A stretch of 41,573 bases of DNA from Acinetobacter lwoffii (GTDB lineage: Bacteria; Pseudomonadota; Gammaproteobacteria; Pseudomonadales; Moraxellaceae): assembly GCF_022967985.1 (NCBI RefSeq), contig NZ_JALJVC010000029.1, positions 1 to 41,573 on the forward strand. Direction: 5' to 3'. Positions 9,710-21,023 of the stretch are shown here, one piece after another. The position numbers were made by a program, and so were the translations under genes. Numbering within the stretch: the first letter of the stretch is position 1; every line of letters begins with the position of its first letter. The notes beneath the pieces are model-generated. The model saw only the letters and a program-made list of their open reading frames with translations. It was not told the origin of the DNA and did no database searches.

Positions 9710-10522
9710 CTACGCTCCAAATAGTCGTGCTAACCAGCCCTTAGGTTTTACCTCAATATGACGGTAAGGACGCTCTTCACCAAGGAAACGCGCCACCAGG
9801 TCATCATAAGCCTGACCCGCTGAAGCCTCAGTGAAAAGAATCACTGGCTTACCTTCGTTTGATGCTTGTAAAACGCTTGGACACTCAGGAATAACACCTA
9901 GGGTCGGTACACGTAAAATATCCTTAGAAATATCGTCAATCGTCAGCATTTCCTGTTTATCGGCACGTTCCGGATTGAAACGGGTAATACACAGATGCTT
10001 ACGGATGCGACCTTCGTTTTGTTCTACTTTTTTTGTTTTGCTATCGAGCATACCAATGATACGGTCAGAGTCACGGACTGAAGAAATTTCAGGGTTGGTC
10101 ACAATGATCGCTTCATCCGCATGGTACATGGCCAGAATGGCACCACGCTCGATACCGGCAGGTGAATCACAAATAATATAGTCAAATTCCTGCGAAAGCT
10201 CATCCATTACACGTGCTACACCCTCATCGGTTAAGGCATCTTTATCACGTGTTTGGGAAGCAGGTAAAATATATAAATTCTCAATATCTTTATCGCGAAT
10301 CAGTGCTTGTTGTAATCGTGCTTCGTTATTTAAAACATTCACAAAATCATAAACTACACGGCGTTCACAGCCCATAATCAAATCAAGGTTACGTAAACCT
10401 ACATCAAAATCAATAACAACAGTTTTGTGACCACGTAGGGCTAAACCTGTTGCAAAAGATGCACTTGTTGTAGTTTTACCTACACCACCTTTGCCTGATG
10501 TTACGACAACAATTTTCGCCAC
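9710..10522 (-). CDS. minD: Septum site-determining ATPase MinD
   Basis: A membrane-binding ATPase that recruits MinC and oscillates with MinE to keep the Z-ring at midcell. Starting at GTG 10522 it is 270 residues (MAKIVVVTSGKGGVGKTT), matching the usual length; the deviant Walker A is residues 10-18, and the amphipathic membrane-targeting helix (KGWLARLFGA) ends the protein. An in-frame GTG at 10531 would add MDS, but AGGAG is then directly against the start, whereas it is 8 bases from 10522. Both possible starts are GTG, which may limit translation. Confidence 0.96.
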   Translation of the reverse strand: MAKIVVVTSGKGGVGKTTTSASFATGLALRGHKTVVIDFDVGLRNLDLIMGCERRVVYDFVNVLNNEARLQQALIRDKDIENLYILPASQTRDKDALTDEGVARVMDELSQEFDYIICDSPAGIERGAILAMYHADEAIIVTNPEISSVRDSDRIIGMLDSKTKKVEQNEGRIRKHLCITRFNPERADKQEMLTIDDISKDILRVPTLGVIPECPSVLQASNEGKPVILFTEASAGQAYDDLVARFLGEERPYRHIEVKPKGWLARLFGA

Positions 10523-10588
10523 CGAATCCACTCCTGTTATGGTTCAAATCCCCTGTTTAAAATGGGGTTTTTGGTGTTTATTTATACA

Positions 10589-11293
10589 TTAAAATTGTAG
10601 AGCTTCAAATACAAGCTCTTGTTGATCATTCAAGTAAATATGCACTGATTTTTTGACCACATGCGGAGGAATGTCATCCGCTACGCAATAGGTGCCTGCG
10701 ATCGAAATCAGTTCTGCTTCGAGGCTATGACAGAAAATACGTGCCGCCGTATTGCCACCGACACCTGCAATGACACGACCACGCGCGCTGCCATAGACAT
10801 GGATATTGCCTGAAGCAATCACTTCTGACCCACTGTTGATACCGGCATTGATAATAATGTCGCCATTATGCTGCACGATACATTGGCCGGTACGCAGAAT
10901 TTCATCATGATATGAAGTCACATGCGCAACAATTGGCGCTACCTGGGCATTGTCTGCTGCGGGTTCTGGCTTGACTTCCACCACTTGCTCTTTTGTGGCT
11001 TTAATTTCTTCTAGCTGGCGATCGGGCGGCAGAACCGGGAACTGAATGGCACGCGCCTGCTCGCCGAGTAAGCCTTCCGTGACAGCCATCGGCTGTATAT
11101 CCAGGTCGATTAATAACTGAATCAGGGCAATCAATTCCTGTTCAACTGAACTTTCGATGACGGCCAAAGTGCCCGGTGGAAATGCAGCTTGTAATTTTGG
11201 GCTAAGTTGCTGGCGGATGGCATCATGATCATTGGTATCTAGACTAATGCGTATCGCATTGACCATTCTGCCTTTTATCCGTATATCAGCCAT
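10589..11293 (-). CDS. minC: Septum site-determining protein MinC
   Basis: A 234-residue FtsZ-polymerisation inhibitor. The N-terminal domain (to about 105) is less conserved. A charged, alanine-rich linker ([18 protein letters not shown]) leads to the C-terminal right-handed beta-helix with its glycine-rich turns ([42 protein letters not shown]) that binds MinD. It is first in the minCDE operon. Between minC and minD (10532-10588) a short CCCC/GGGG hairpin is present, but without a good T-run. Confidence 0.95.
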   Translation of the reverse strand: MADIRIKGRMVNAIRISLDTNDHDAIRQQLSPKLQAAFPPGTLAVIESSVEQELIALIQLLIDLDIQPMAVTEGLLGEQARAIQFPVLPPDRQLEEIKATKEQVVEVKPEPAADNAQVAPIVAHVTSYHDEILRTGQCIVQHNGDIIINAGINSGSEVIASGNIHVYGSARGRVIAGVGGNTAARIFCHSLEAELISIAGTYCVADDIPPHVVKKSVHIYLNDQQELVFEALQF

Positions 11294-11452
11294 AATTCTT
11301 CCTTAAATACTTCTGACGTGCTGGTTTTGTGTCGAAGCAATGTTGTAAATAGTGCAAATCCTAGAACAAATTGCAGTAATTCTCTAGCGATCTCAGTTAT
11401 TTTTTTATGCGAACAGAACCGGACGGATTGATCTGATTCTGTACTTTAAACT

Positions 11453-12517
11453 TTACTTATCTATTGAGCTCTGATTTTGCTCATGTTCTTCTAAAATCTG
11501 TTGCCACTGTTTGACTTTTACCTGTTTTCGGATTGCTTCAAGTGTTTCAAAAACAGCCGATTCGACCAATTTATCAATATGTGGATTATGTTCAATCTGA
11601 ATCTGGCTGATTTTATCTGAAATTAGGGTAAAAGTCGGATTTTCTTTTTGACCTGTGTGGGTAAATGGTTCAATCAGTCCTTGCGTGATATTTTCTCCGA
11701 GGCGTTGACCAATACTTTGAATTTGCTGTTCAATCCGGCTACCTACGATTGGAATCAAACGTAATAATTGGGTCAGTTCTGGAGTATCTTCAATCGCCTG
11801 ATTCACTACTTGCCCTACATTTTTAGCGATCATGGAACGTTGTGACTGTAATTCCCTACCTAAAGACTCCTGCAAGATATCTGCCAAGGCAATGGCCAGT
11901 AATTTACGGTGATGTTCCACTAAATCATCAATTAACTGTTTATGTGATGTACTTGTGGTCAGTTCACGCTTGATGCTGTCCAGTACGGTCAGTACCACCC
12001 GGCTGGAAAGCTCTTCCATCAGCATGTTGTAATAAAAGTTGCCTTGGCGATACCAACGATTGGGAATTACTTTATAACCATGGCTATGCAGGTTGTAGCC
12101 AATCGCAACCGCACGCAGCAGACGTAGGAAACGTAGCTGAGGGATAATGGATAAAATTTCATACCAGTGCACAAAAGGGAAGAACCACCAGCGTCGATGA
12201 TGACGCAGGACAATCGCGATGACCCAGCGTGCCAGTAATTCACAGACCAAGAAGGTGGTAAACCAGCCCTCGGTAATGATGACCCAAGGGCGTAAATCAC
12301 TTTTATAAAACTGCAAGATTTCCGGTAAACGAATGAAGTCAAACAACCACTGACCAAAATCGCTCATTAAAATGGCGTTGGCACTAAGACAGAACAGATT
12401 GATGATGATTAAAACCATCATGAAAATGTCGTAAATCAGTGCAATTTTCCAGCCCCAGGTTCCTTTACGAACAAATTTAAATGAGCTGGACGTAATGTCC
12501 GGGTTGTCGTTCTTCAT
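11453..12517 (-). CDS. Voltage-sensor-like membrane protein without a pore domain
   Basis: A 354-residue protein whose first 145 residues read like an S1-S4 voltage-sensor module: S1 about 23-50 (ALIYDIFMMVLIIINLFCL), S2 about 80-104 with the E-F-T-x-F-x-x-E-x-x-x-R pattern (E83, E93, R97), S3 about 111-126 (FPFVHWYEILSIIPQ), and S4 about 128-140 with arginines every third residue (R129, R132, R135). No S5-pore-S6 or selectivity filter follows. Residues 150-354 are soluble, helical and Gln/Glu-rich, with one weakly hydrophobic patch near 245-255. The gene starts two bases after the acyltransferase stop, so they form an operon. Function unknown; a plain ion-channel annotation would overstate it. 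Confidence 0.6.
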   Translation of the reverse strand: MKNDNPDITSSSFKFVRKGTWGWKIALIYDIFMMVLIIINLFCLSANAILMSDFGQWLFDFIRLPEILQFYKSDLRPWVIITEGWFTTFLVCELLARWVIAIVLRHHRRWWFFPFVHWYEILSIIPQLRFLRLLRAVAIGYNLHSHGYKVIPNRWYRQGNFYYNMLMEELSSRVVLTVLDSIKRELTTSTSHKQLIDDLVEHHRKLLAIALADILQESLGRELQSQRSMIAKNVGQVVNQAIEDTPELTQLLRLIPIVGSRIEQQIQSIGQRLGENITQGLIEPFTHTGQKENPTFTLISDKISQIQIEHNPHIDKLVESAVFETLEAIRKQVKVKQWQQILEEHEQNQSSIDK

Positions 12518-12519
12518 AA

Positions 12520-13461
12520 TTACTCAGTTACAGATCCGACCGGAGCTTTGACGAAGTTCTGCTGCATTTGTGCGATGAGCTGATCTTTTTCAGTCCAGAT
12601 TTGATCAATCCATTTTTGAAAACGTGCACGATATTCAGCATCATCTTCATAATTGCCGCCCAGTACCCAGTCAGGAATATCAATTTTTCTTAAATTTACC
12701 GCAATACGTGGCACTTCACCTAACCAAAATTCACCATAGCCCGGAATACCGTCAGGATAAACAATAGTCATGTCGACCAGCGCATCAATTTTATCGCCGA
12801 GAATACTGAGTGCCAATGCCAGCCCACCGGCTTTAGGCTTCAGTAAATGTGTATAGGGAGACTGCTGCTGATCATGCTTTTCTTGGGTAAAACGCGTGCC
12901 TTCCAGATAATTTAACAGGGTAAAAGGCTGACTGATCAGCTGTTCACAGGATTTACGTGCTTCTTCCATATCCCGGTATTTTAGCGCAGGATTTTTGGCA
13001 ATCTGTTCCTTGCTATGCCGCTTCATCATCGGGAAGCCTAAGATTTTAAAAGCCTGACCGACAAAAGGAATAAAAATAAGTTCCCATTTGGTAAAGAAAC
13101 GCGTCAGAGGCATACGGGTCAGACCGAAGTACTGGTTGACGGTGGTATCGACCCAGCTTTGATGATTACAGGTCATCAAATAACGGCCCTGCATATTCAA
13201 ATCCAGTGATTCATCTACGCTGATTTGCCATTGGGTATTTTTTAAAACATGCTCAATCAGCCAGTTATTGACCCCTAACCAGCTGTTGGTAATCTTGATA
13301 TTGGTTTCATCCACTTTTGCGGATTTTTTAAAAAATTTGGTTAAACCCAAGGCCAGCACCGGGGGGCCATGAAAAAAAGTACTACCAGTCATGACTGAAG
13401 TGACCGTCAGGCCACGTGCCAGTTTTTTTAAAGTCGGTTGCTTATTGCTATTCGATGACAT
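12520..13461 (-). CDS. PlsC-type acyltransferase (YihG-like)
   Basis: A probable membrane-associated glycerolipid acyltransferase of 313 residues. The acyltransferase motifs occur in order: NHQSWVD (the H-x4-D catalytic pair), then FTKWELIFIPFVGQAFKILGFPMMKR, then LLNYLEGTRFT (the EGTR substrate-binding motif), and VDMTIVYPDG. This arrangement is closest to the YihG/YihG-like subgroup, which is distinct from the main PlsC. The chosen ATG at 13461 (MSSNSNKQ) has a GGGGA tract about 10 bases upstream; in-frame ATGs at 13503 and an alternative start at 13533 would give longer N-termini. It is the first gene of a two-gene unit with the voltage-sensor-like protein. Confidence 0.78.
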   Translation of the reverse strand: MSSNSNKQPTLKKLARGLTVTSVMTGSTFFHGPPVLALGLTKFFKKSAKVDETNIKITNSWLGVNNWLIEHVLKNTQWQISVDESLDLNMQGRYLMTCNHQSWVDTTVNQYFGLTRMPLTRFFTKWELIFIPFVGQAFKILGFPMMKRHSKEQIAKNPALKYRDMEEARKSCEQLISQPFTLLNYLEGTRFTQEKHDQQQSPYTHLLKPKAGGLALALSILGDKIDALVDMTIVYPDGIPGYGEFWLGEVPRIAVNLRKIDIPDWVLGGNYEDDAEYRARFQKWIDQIWTEKDQLIAQMQQNFVKAPVGSVTE

Positions 13462-13714
13462 ATCCAAACAGTCCCCACAGATTAATCGCTTAATTTTTTT
13501 CATATTTTGAGTAATATAGAGACAGTTAAGCAAATAAAAAAGCCTGAACAGGAAACTATGAAGATATTGTGATGAACTACTTTGATTTAGTTACATATAA
13601 ACATTACAAAATATTACTAAACGATTTATTATTAACAAAAATTCAATGGTTACACCATTCAATTTAAATCATCATCTCGCTTATACAACAAAGCATACAA
13701 CAAGGAGTCATGCG

Positions 13715-14368
13715 ATGCGTGCACTAGTAATTTCAGCAGCTGTAGCAGGGGCCGTAGCACTTACAGGTTGTCAATCAACTGGCAGTAACATCGGTGGTGT
13801 GGAATATGATAAAGCGGCTCTAGGTACTTTAATTGGTGCTGCAGCTGGCTACGGCGTTTCTAAAAGTAATGCAAATACTAGCCGTCAAAACAACCGTGCA
13901 GCAGCAATTGGTGCTGTTGTAGGTGGTGCAGCGGGTGTCTATCTGGATAACAAAGAGAAAAAATTACGTCAAGCAACGGCCGGTACTGGCGTAGACGTTA
14001 ACCGTAATGCAGATGGTTCGATTAACCTTGTAATGCCAGGCAGCATTACATTTGATACGAACAAGTCAAATATCAAACCAAACTTCTATGGCACTTTGAA
14101 CAAAGTAGCGCAAGTATTAACTGAAGATAACAAGAGCGGTATTCTTGTAACTGGTTATACAGACAGCACGGGTAATGACTCAATTAACTTGCCATTGTCT
14201 CAAGCACGCGCAAACTCTGTAGCGACTTACTTGGCAGGCCAAGGTGTTTCACGTACACGTATTAATGCTCAAGGTTTAGGTTCAGCGAACCCAATTGCAG
14301 ACAATACAACTGCCGCAGGTAAAGAGCAAAACCGTCGTGTAGAAATCGCGGTATATGCAGTTCAATAA
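13715..14368 (+). CDS. OmpA-domain outer-membrane lipoprotein (YiaD-like)
   Basis: A 217-residue lipoprotein. A short signal peptide (MRALVISAAVAGAVALTGC) ends in lipobox LTGC, with Cys19 as the lipidated residue. Next come glycine/alanine-rich segments of the glycine-zipper kind (LGTLIGAAAGYGV, AAAIGAVVGGAAGVYLDN). The C-terminal OmpA domain shows the peptidoglycan-binding pattern (ITFDTNKSNIKPNF, GYTDSTGNDSINLPLSQARANSVATYL, EQNRRVEIAV). ATG 13715 has AAGGAG at a normal distance; an earlier in-frame ATG at 13646 would place 23 residues before the signal peptide and is unlikely. It probably anchors the outer membrane to peptidoglycan. Confidence 0.9.
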   Translation: MRALVISAAVAGAVALTGCQSTGSNIGGVEYDKAALGTLIGAAAGYGVSKSNANTSRQNNRAAAIGAVVGGAAGVYLDNKEKKLRQATAGTGVDVNRNADGSINLVMPGSITFDTNKSNIKPNFYGTLNKVAQVLTEDNKSGILVTGYTDSTGNDSINLPLSQARANSVATYLAGQGVSRTRINAQGLGSANPIADNTTAAGKEQNRRVEIAVYAVQ

Positions 14369-14384
14369 TTCTTGAACGCTTAAG

Positions 14385-14411
14385 AAAAAACCACCTTCGG
14401 GTGGTTTTTTT
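14385..14411 (+). terminator. Terminator after the OmpA-domain lipoprotein gene
   Basis: CCACC-TTCG-GGTGG, a UUCG tetraloop hairpin, is flanked by A6 and T7. Confidence 0.95.
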
Positions 14412-14447
14412 ATATCTGAATATTGATCTGATTAATCGTATTTTAAA

Positions 14448-14477
14448 TTAGGCAACTGACGCAGAGATGACTATAAT
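14448..14477 (+). promoter_or_regulatory. Candidate rep promoter
   Basis: A perfect -10 TATAAT (14472-14477) has a weak -35 TTAGGC 18 bases upstream, between the preceding terminator and the rep start at 14506. Confidence 0.5.
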
Positions 14478-14505
14478 CGGAGCCGAATCTAGAAGAGGAA
14501 GCCAT

Positions 14506-16545
14506 ATGTCACTCGCCAGTCAGTTAAATGACAAGCAACTTGAAGCCATGAAATACACTCAAGGACCCTTGTTAGTACTTGCAGGAGCGGGTTCAGGCAA
14601 GACTTCAGTGATCACGCGAAAAATCGCGTATTTAGTCAAGCATTGCGGGATTCCCGCACATCGTATTACTGCGATGACTTTTACCAACAAGGCAGCACGT
14701 GAGATGAAAGAGCGTGTCAGCAAATTGTTGACGCGTGAAGAAAGTAAAGGCGTTTCAGTTTCGACCTTCCATACTTTTGGCCTGAATATGCTGCGCCTGG
14801 AGTTGAAACATACCCCACTGAAAAATAATTTCTCGATTCTGGATGCTGACGACTGTAAACGCATTCTGATGGATCTGATGCAGCGTGACAATTTATCCGG
14901 TGCAGAAAGCAAAGAACTGATTGCCAAAGCCATGAAAATGATCTCGGACTGGAAAAATGATCTGATTCCACCCGAGCAGGCACATACTACCTGTGAAACT
15001 GCCGAAGATGTGCAGTTTGCGCATTTATATCAATTATATGAACGTAATTTGCGTGCCTATAACGCCGTGGATTTTGATGACCTGATTGTGATGCCAACGC
15101 GCTTGCTGCAGGAAAATGCAGAAGTTCGTGACAAATGGCAAAATCGCGTGCGTTATTTGCTGGTCGATGAATATCAGGATACCAATACGGCGCAGTATAT
15201 TCTGGTGAAATTACTGGTTGGCGTGATGGGACAGTTCACCGCCGTAGGCGATGATGACCAGTCGATTTATGCCTGGCGTGGTGCTAAACCGGAAAATATG
15301 GCCTTGCTGCAGCAGGATTTTCCTAATTTAAAAGTGATTAAACTGGAACAGAACTATCGTTCGACCAGTCGTATTCTCAAAGCAGCCAACACCGTGATTG
15401 GTAATAATCCGCATATTTTTGATAAAAAGCTTTGGTCGGACAAAGGCCATGGTGAAGTGATCCGTGTGATTACCTGCCGCAATGATGATGATGAAGCAGA
15501 ACGCGTGGTTAAAGACCTGATCACGCATAAATTGATGAACGGTAAAAGCTGGAAAGATTATGCGGTGTTGTACCGCGGCAATTTCCAGGCGCGTATTTTA
15601 GAAACCCATCTGCGCCAGATGCAGATTCCGTATAAATTATCTGGCGGACAGTCCTTCTTCGCACGTGCCGAAATCAAGGACATGATGAGCTATTTACGCT
15701 TGATCATTAACCCTGAAGATGACAGTGCATTTTTACGAATTATCAATACGCCAAAACGGGCAATTGGTCCGGTAACGCTGGAAAAGCTCGGTCTATTTGC
15801 TCAGGAAAATAATCTGTCGCTTCTGGCTGCGGCTGCGGATCAGCGTCTGACCATGGCGATTCCGAAAAAGGCCACGACTCAATTGGCTGAGTTTGCCGAT
15901 TTTATTGAGGGTTTTACCCGCAATTTACTGGATGATGATGAACCAGTGCCAATTATCCGCCAGATGATGATTGAAGCCGGTTATATCGATTACATCAAGG
16001 AAACTGCAGCCACACCAGCGCAGGAAAAGACCAAGCTCGACAATATCGAAGTGCTCTATAGCAGCATTCAAAGCCTGATTAACCGCGCTGAAGATGTTGA
16101 TGAAAAAAATATTGAAAGTGTGATTCGTAAAATGGTGCTGCTGGACATGCTCGAGCAGCAGCAGGAAGAAGAGGACACCGATAAAGTCAATTTATTGACT
16201 TTGCATGCGTCTAAAGGTCTGGAATTTCCTTATGTCTATCTGATCGGGCTGGAAGAAGAAATTCTGCCACATAAAAACTCGATCGCTGCAGAAACGGTCG
16301 AAGAGGAACGCCGTCTGATGTATGTGGGGATTACCCGTGCACGTCAGGGACTGACCATTACTCTGGCAGAACAGCGCAAGGCCGGTGGGCAGATGAAGCA
16401 GATGACCCCAAGCCGTTTTCTGGATGAATTACCAGAAGATGAGCTGGAATGGTTAGGCCGCAAGAAAAAGTTGGCAGGCAACATCGATCCGAAATTACAA
16501 GCCCAACATTATCTGGATAATTTGCGTAATCTTATCAAACGATAA
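14506..16545 (+). CDS. rep: ATP-dependent DNA helicase Rep
   Basis: A superfamily 1A 3'-5' helicase of 679 residues, closer to Rep than to UvrD or PcrA in length and in blocks such as VSTFHTFGLNMLRLE, AVDFDDLIVMPTRLL and FSILDADDC. Walker A AGAGSGKT is at residues 26-33. The Walker B/motif II region LLVDEYQDTN, motif III VGDDDQSIYAWRGA, motif IV LEQNYRS, motif V LLTLHASKGLEFPYVYLIGLEEEILPH and motif VI EERRLMYVGITRAR are all present. ATG 14506 follows GAGGAAG; the earlier in-frame ATG at 14467 overlaps the promoter -10 and is unlikely. Expected role: helping replication forks through bound proteins. Confidence 0.94.
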   Translation: MSLASQLNDKQLEAMKYTQGPLLVLAGAGSGKTSVITRKIAYLVKHCGIPAHRITAMTFTNKAAREMKERVSKLLTREESKGVSVSTFHTFGLNMLRLELKHTPLKNNFSILDADDCKRILMDLMQRDNLSGAESKELIAKAMKMISDWKNDLIPPEQAHTTCETAEDVQFAHLYQLYERNLRAYNAVDFDDLIVMPTRLLQENAEVRDKWQNRVRYLLVDEYQDTNTAQYILVKLLVGVMGQFTAVGDDDQSIYAWRGAKPENMALLQQDFPNLKVIKLEQNYRSTSRILKAANTVIGNNPHIFDKKLWSDKGHGEVIRVITCRNDDDEAERVVKDLITHKLMNGKSWKDYAVLYRGNFQARILETHLRQMQIPYKLSGGQSFFARAEIKDMMSYLRLIINPEDDSAFLRIINTPKRAIGPVTLEKLGLFAQENNLSLLAAAADQRLTMAIPKKATTQLAEFADFIEGFTRNLLDDDEPVPIIRQMMIEAGYIDYIKETAATPAQEKTKLDNIEVLYSSIQSLINRAEDVDEKNIESVIRKMVLLDMLEQQQEEEDTDKVNLLTLHASKGLEFPYVYLIGLEEEILPHKNSIAAETVEEERRLMYVGITRARQGLTITLAEQRKAGGQMKQMTPSRFLDELPEDELEWLGRKKKLAGNIDPKLQAQHYLDNLRNLIKR

Positions 16546-16592
16546 GGCACAAGACTTTCTCTTATTTTAAATGAAACAACAGGAATGAATAC

Positions 16593-17045
16593 ATGAAAGT
16601 TCAGGTGAAAGTCCTTGACTCGCGTCTCGGTCAGGAATGGCCATTACCGACTTATGCTACGACAGGTTCAGCGGGGTTGGATTTGCGTGCGTGTGTTACA
16701 GAAACTACGATCATTGAACCAGGCCAAACGGTCTTGGTGAAAACTGGTTTAGCAATCTATATTGAAGATCCTGCATTTGCTGGTCTGATCTTGCCACGTT
16801 CGGGTTTGGGCCATAAACATGGGATCGTGTTGGGTAACCTGGTAGGTTTAATTGATTCTGATTATCAGGGTGAATTGATGGTATCCGTTTGGAACCGTAG
16901 TCAGACGGCATTCAGCTTAGAGCCAGGTGAACGTTTGGCGCAGTATGTGTTGGTTCCTGTGGTACAAGCTGAATTCGATCTGGTGAATGAATTCGAAGCG
17001 ACTGAACGCGGTGCTGGCGGTTTTGGTCATACGGGTAAAAACTAA
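16593..17045 (+). CDS. dut: dUTP diphosphatase
   Basis: A trimeric dUTPase of 150 residues that hydrolyses dUTP to dUMP and pyrophosphate, keeping uracil out of DNA and supplying dTMP synthesis. The five family motifs are visible, including the early [39 protein letters not shown] and the C-terminal P-loop-like [10 protein letters not shown]. It lies 47 bases after rep with an AACAGGA ribosome site and is closed by a terminator, so a rep-dut transcript is likely. Confidence 0.96.
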   Translation: MKVQVKVLDSRLGQEWPLPTYATTGSAGLDLRACVTETTIIEPGQTVLVKTGLAIYIEDPAFAGLILPRSGLGHKHGIVLGNLVGLIDSDYQGELMVSVWNRSQTAFSLEPGERLAQYVLVPVVQAEFDLVNEFEATERGAGGFGHTGKN

Positions 17046-17054
17046 GTTTTAATA

Positions 17055-17091
17055 ATGGCTTACATTCATTAACTGGATGTAAGCCATTTTT
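17055..17091 (+). terminator. Terminator after dut
   Basis: An 11-bp perfect stem ATGGCTTACAT/ATGTAAGCCAT with an 11-base loop is followed by a short T-run. Confidence 0.88.
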
Positions 17092-17432
17092 AGTTGATTA
17101 GATTAAATATTAAAAAAAATGAGTTGGTTGAAATATATTTAAAAAATAAAACCTTATTTTTTCGGCCAAGTAGAATTATTTAAATCCAAAATTGATGTAA
17201 TTATCAAATGTCTAATTAGATGAAACTCAAAATAAATATAATTGAATAATCATTGTTTAATTACAAGAACCCTATAATTCTAAAGTTGTAGATTATATTT
17301 TTATAATTGATTGTTACATTGAAATCGTTTAAAAATAGCAGGTCTTAAAACAAAAACAAATGTTTAAAGTCATTATGATGAAATCATCATTTTAAATCTC
17401 CTTATTTTAACGAATAGTGAAAAGACAGTTTT
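17092..17432 (+). other. AT-rich 341-base intergenic stretch upstream of algC
   Basis: No ORF with coding character, no RNA gene and no clear repeat was found. It is markedly richer in A and T than its surroundings, with several A/T runs. TATAAT occurs at 17273-17278 and 17302-17307, neither with a good -35, so the algC promoter cannot be fixed. Such a stretch would suit a nucleoid-protein (H-NS-like) target, but this is inference. Confidence 0.4.
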
Positions 17433-19770
<2,338 letters not shown>

Positions 19771-19783
19771 GCCAATTTTTGCG

Positions 19784-19812
19784 AAAAAGAGTCTCAATAG
19801 AGACTCTTTTTT
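19784..19812 (+). terminator. Terminator after argB
   Basis: Stem AGAGTCTC/GAGACTCT with loop AATA is flanked by A and T runs. Confidence 0.93.
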
Positions 19813-19901
19813 ATTTGGATTTCTTATAGCCACCTATTTGAAATGACTGGGACAGTCATGCACAATAAGCTTCTAAGTAAATAGAGAGCTGAAACCAGAC
19901 C

Positions 19902-20750
19902 ATGTGCCAACTGCTCGGAATGAATTGTGCCACCCCGACGGATATTACTTTTTCTTTTCGCGGGTTTTCCCAGCGGGCGGGCATTACCTCTGATCATGCG
20001 GATGGTTTCGGGATTGCTTTCTTTGAAGATAAAGCCTGCCGTCTGTTCGTCGATAACCAGTCCGCGATTGAATCACCGATTGCCGAGCTGGTACGTAATT
20101 ATCCAATCAAATCACGCAATGTGATTGCCCATATCCGTAAAGCGACCCAAGGCAAAATTAATCTGGAAAACTCGCATCCTTTTAGCCGTGAACTTTGGGG
20201 GCGGCAATGGATTTTTGCCCATAATGGCGATTTATATGATTATTTTCCTGAACTGTCAGGGCGCTTTACCCCAGTCGGAAATACCGACAGTGAGCGTGCC
20301 TTCTGTTACCTGCTGGATCAACTGGTGAAACGCTTTGGCTATCATGAGCCGAAACTGGATCAGGTTTTCGATCTTCTAGCTGAAATTTCACCTGCAATCG
20401 CGGAGCATGGCACCTTTAATTTCTGCCTGTCGAATGGTCAGGCGCTGTTTAGCTATGCGATTACCAAACTCCACTGGCTGGTACGTGAATACCCGTTTAG
20501 ACCGGCTCAGCTGATTGATATTGATGTCGAAGTGGACTTTAGTCAGGTCACGACCCCTGAAGATCGCGTCGCAGTGATTACCACTGAACCATTGACCCAG
20601 AATGAAGAATGGACTGCCTTCCAGCCCGGTGAAATGATCCTGTTTCAGCATGGGGCGAAAGTACGTTCTCAGTTGACGCATGTTGAACGTCTGGAACGTG
20701 AACGTCTTGATCCTTCCTTAAAACGTTTCACGCGAGCTGATCAATATTAA
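19902..20750 (+). CDS. Class II glutamine amidotransferase (YafJ-like)
   Basis: A 282-residue protein with an Ntn-type glutaminase domain. Cys2 is the expected nucleophile after removal of Met1 (MCQLLGMNC). The glutamine-binding pattern is visible as RKATQGKINLENSHPFSRELWGRQWIFAHNGDLYDY and later GNTDSERAFCYLLDQ. There is no synthase or second catalytic domain, so the acceptor of ammonia is unknown; YafJ homologues are annotated as amidotransferases on fold alone. It is monocistronic between two terminators. Confidence 0.85.
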   Translation: MCQLLGMNCATPTDITFSFRGFSQRAGITSDHADGFGIAFFEDKACRLFVDNQSAIESPIAELVRNYPIKSRNVIAHIRKATQGKINLENSHPFSRELWGRQWIFAHNGDLYDYFPELSGRFTPVGNTDSERAFCYLLDQLVKRFGYHEPKLDQVFDLLAEISPAIAEHGTFNFCLSNGQALFSYAITKLHWLVREYPFRPAQLIDIDVEVDFSQVTTPEDRVAVITTEPLTQNEEWTAFQPGEMILFQHGAKVRSQLTHVERLERERLDPSLKRFTRADQY

Positions 20751-20763
20751 AACGCGATCAAAG

Positions 20764-20787
20764 ACGGAGTTTAAACTCCGTTTTTTT
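20764..20787 (+). terminator. Terminator after the glutamine amidotransferase gene
   Basis: A perfect 18-bp palindrome ACGGAGTTTAAACTCCGT is followed by T6. Confidence 0.93.
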
Positions 20788-20905
20788 ATATTTTAAATAG
20801 GAAAAAATCTAAGAATAAATAAAGGTTTATTACAGGTTTTGGTTAATTAATATCTTAGCCTTTTACTCAGGATAAATTATTTTTAATTATATATAACAGA
20901 AACTT

Positions 20906-20956
20906 AAAATGAAAAAGCCGGATTTAGGCGGAAAGCCGACTAATTTGCTTCATTTT
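20906..20956 (+). promoter_or_regulatory. Possible structured leader upstream of the hemerythrin gene
   Basis: AAAATGAA (20906-20913) and TTCATTTT (20949-20956) pair and enclose a GC-rich core with GGC/GCC and CGG/CCG arms, all in an otherwise AT-rich gap. It ends 67 bases before the bacteriohemerythrin start. It may be a 5'-leader structure or a transcription stop; I do not recognise it as any known riboswitch. Confidence 0.3.
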
Positions 20957-21023
20957 TATTTGAATCAATACGCTATATGCTCATTTTCACGTTATAAGTC
21001 CTTAATATTTATAGGTGGTCGTA

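Noticed and set aside
10541..10575. GGTTCAAATCCC near the start of minD looks like a tRNA T-arm
   Set aside because: No acceptor, D-arm or anticodon arm precedes it, and no CCA-type end follows. It is a chance match beside a short CCCC/GGGG hairpin.
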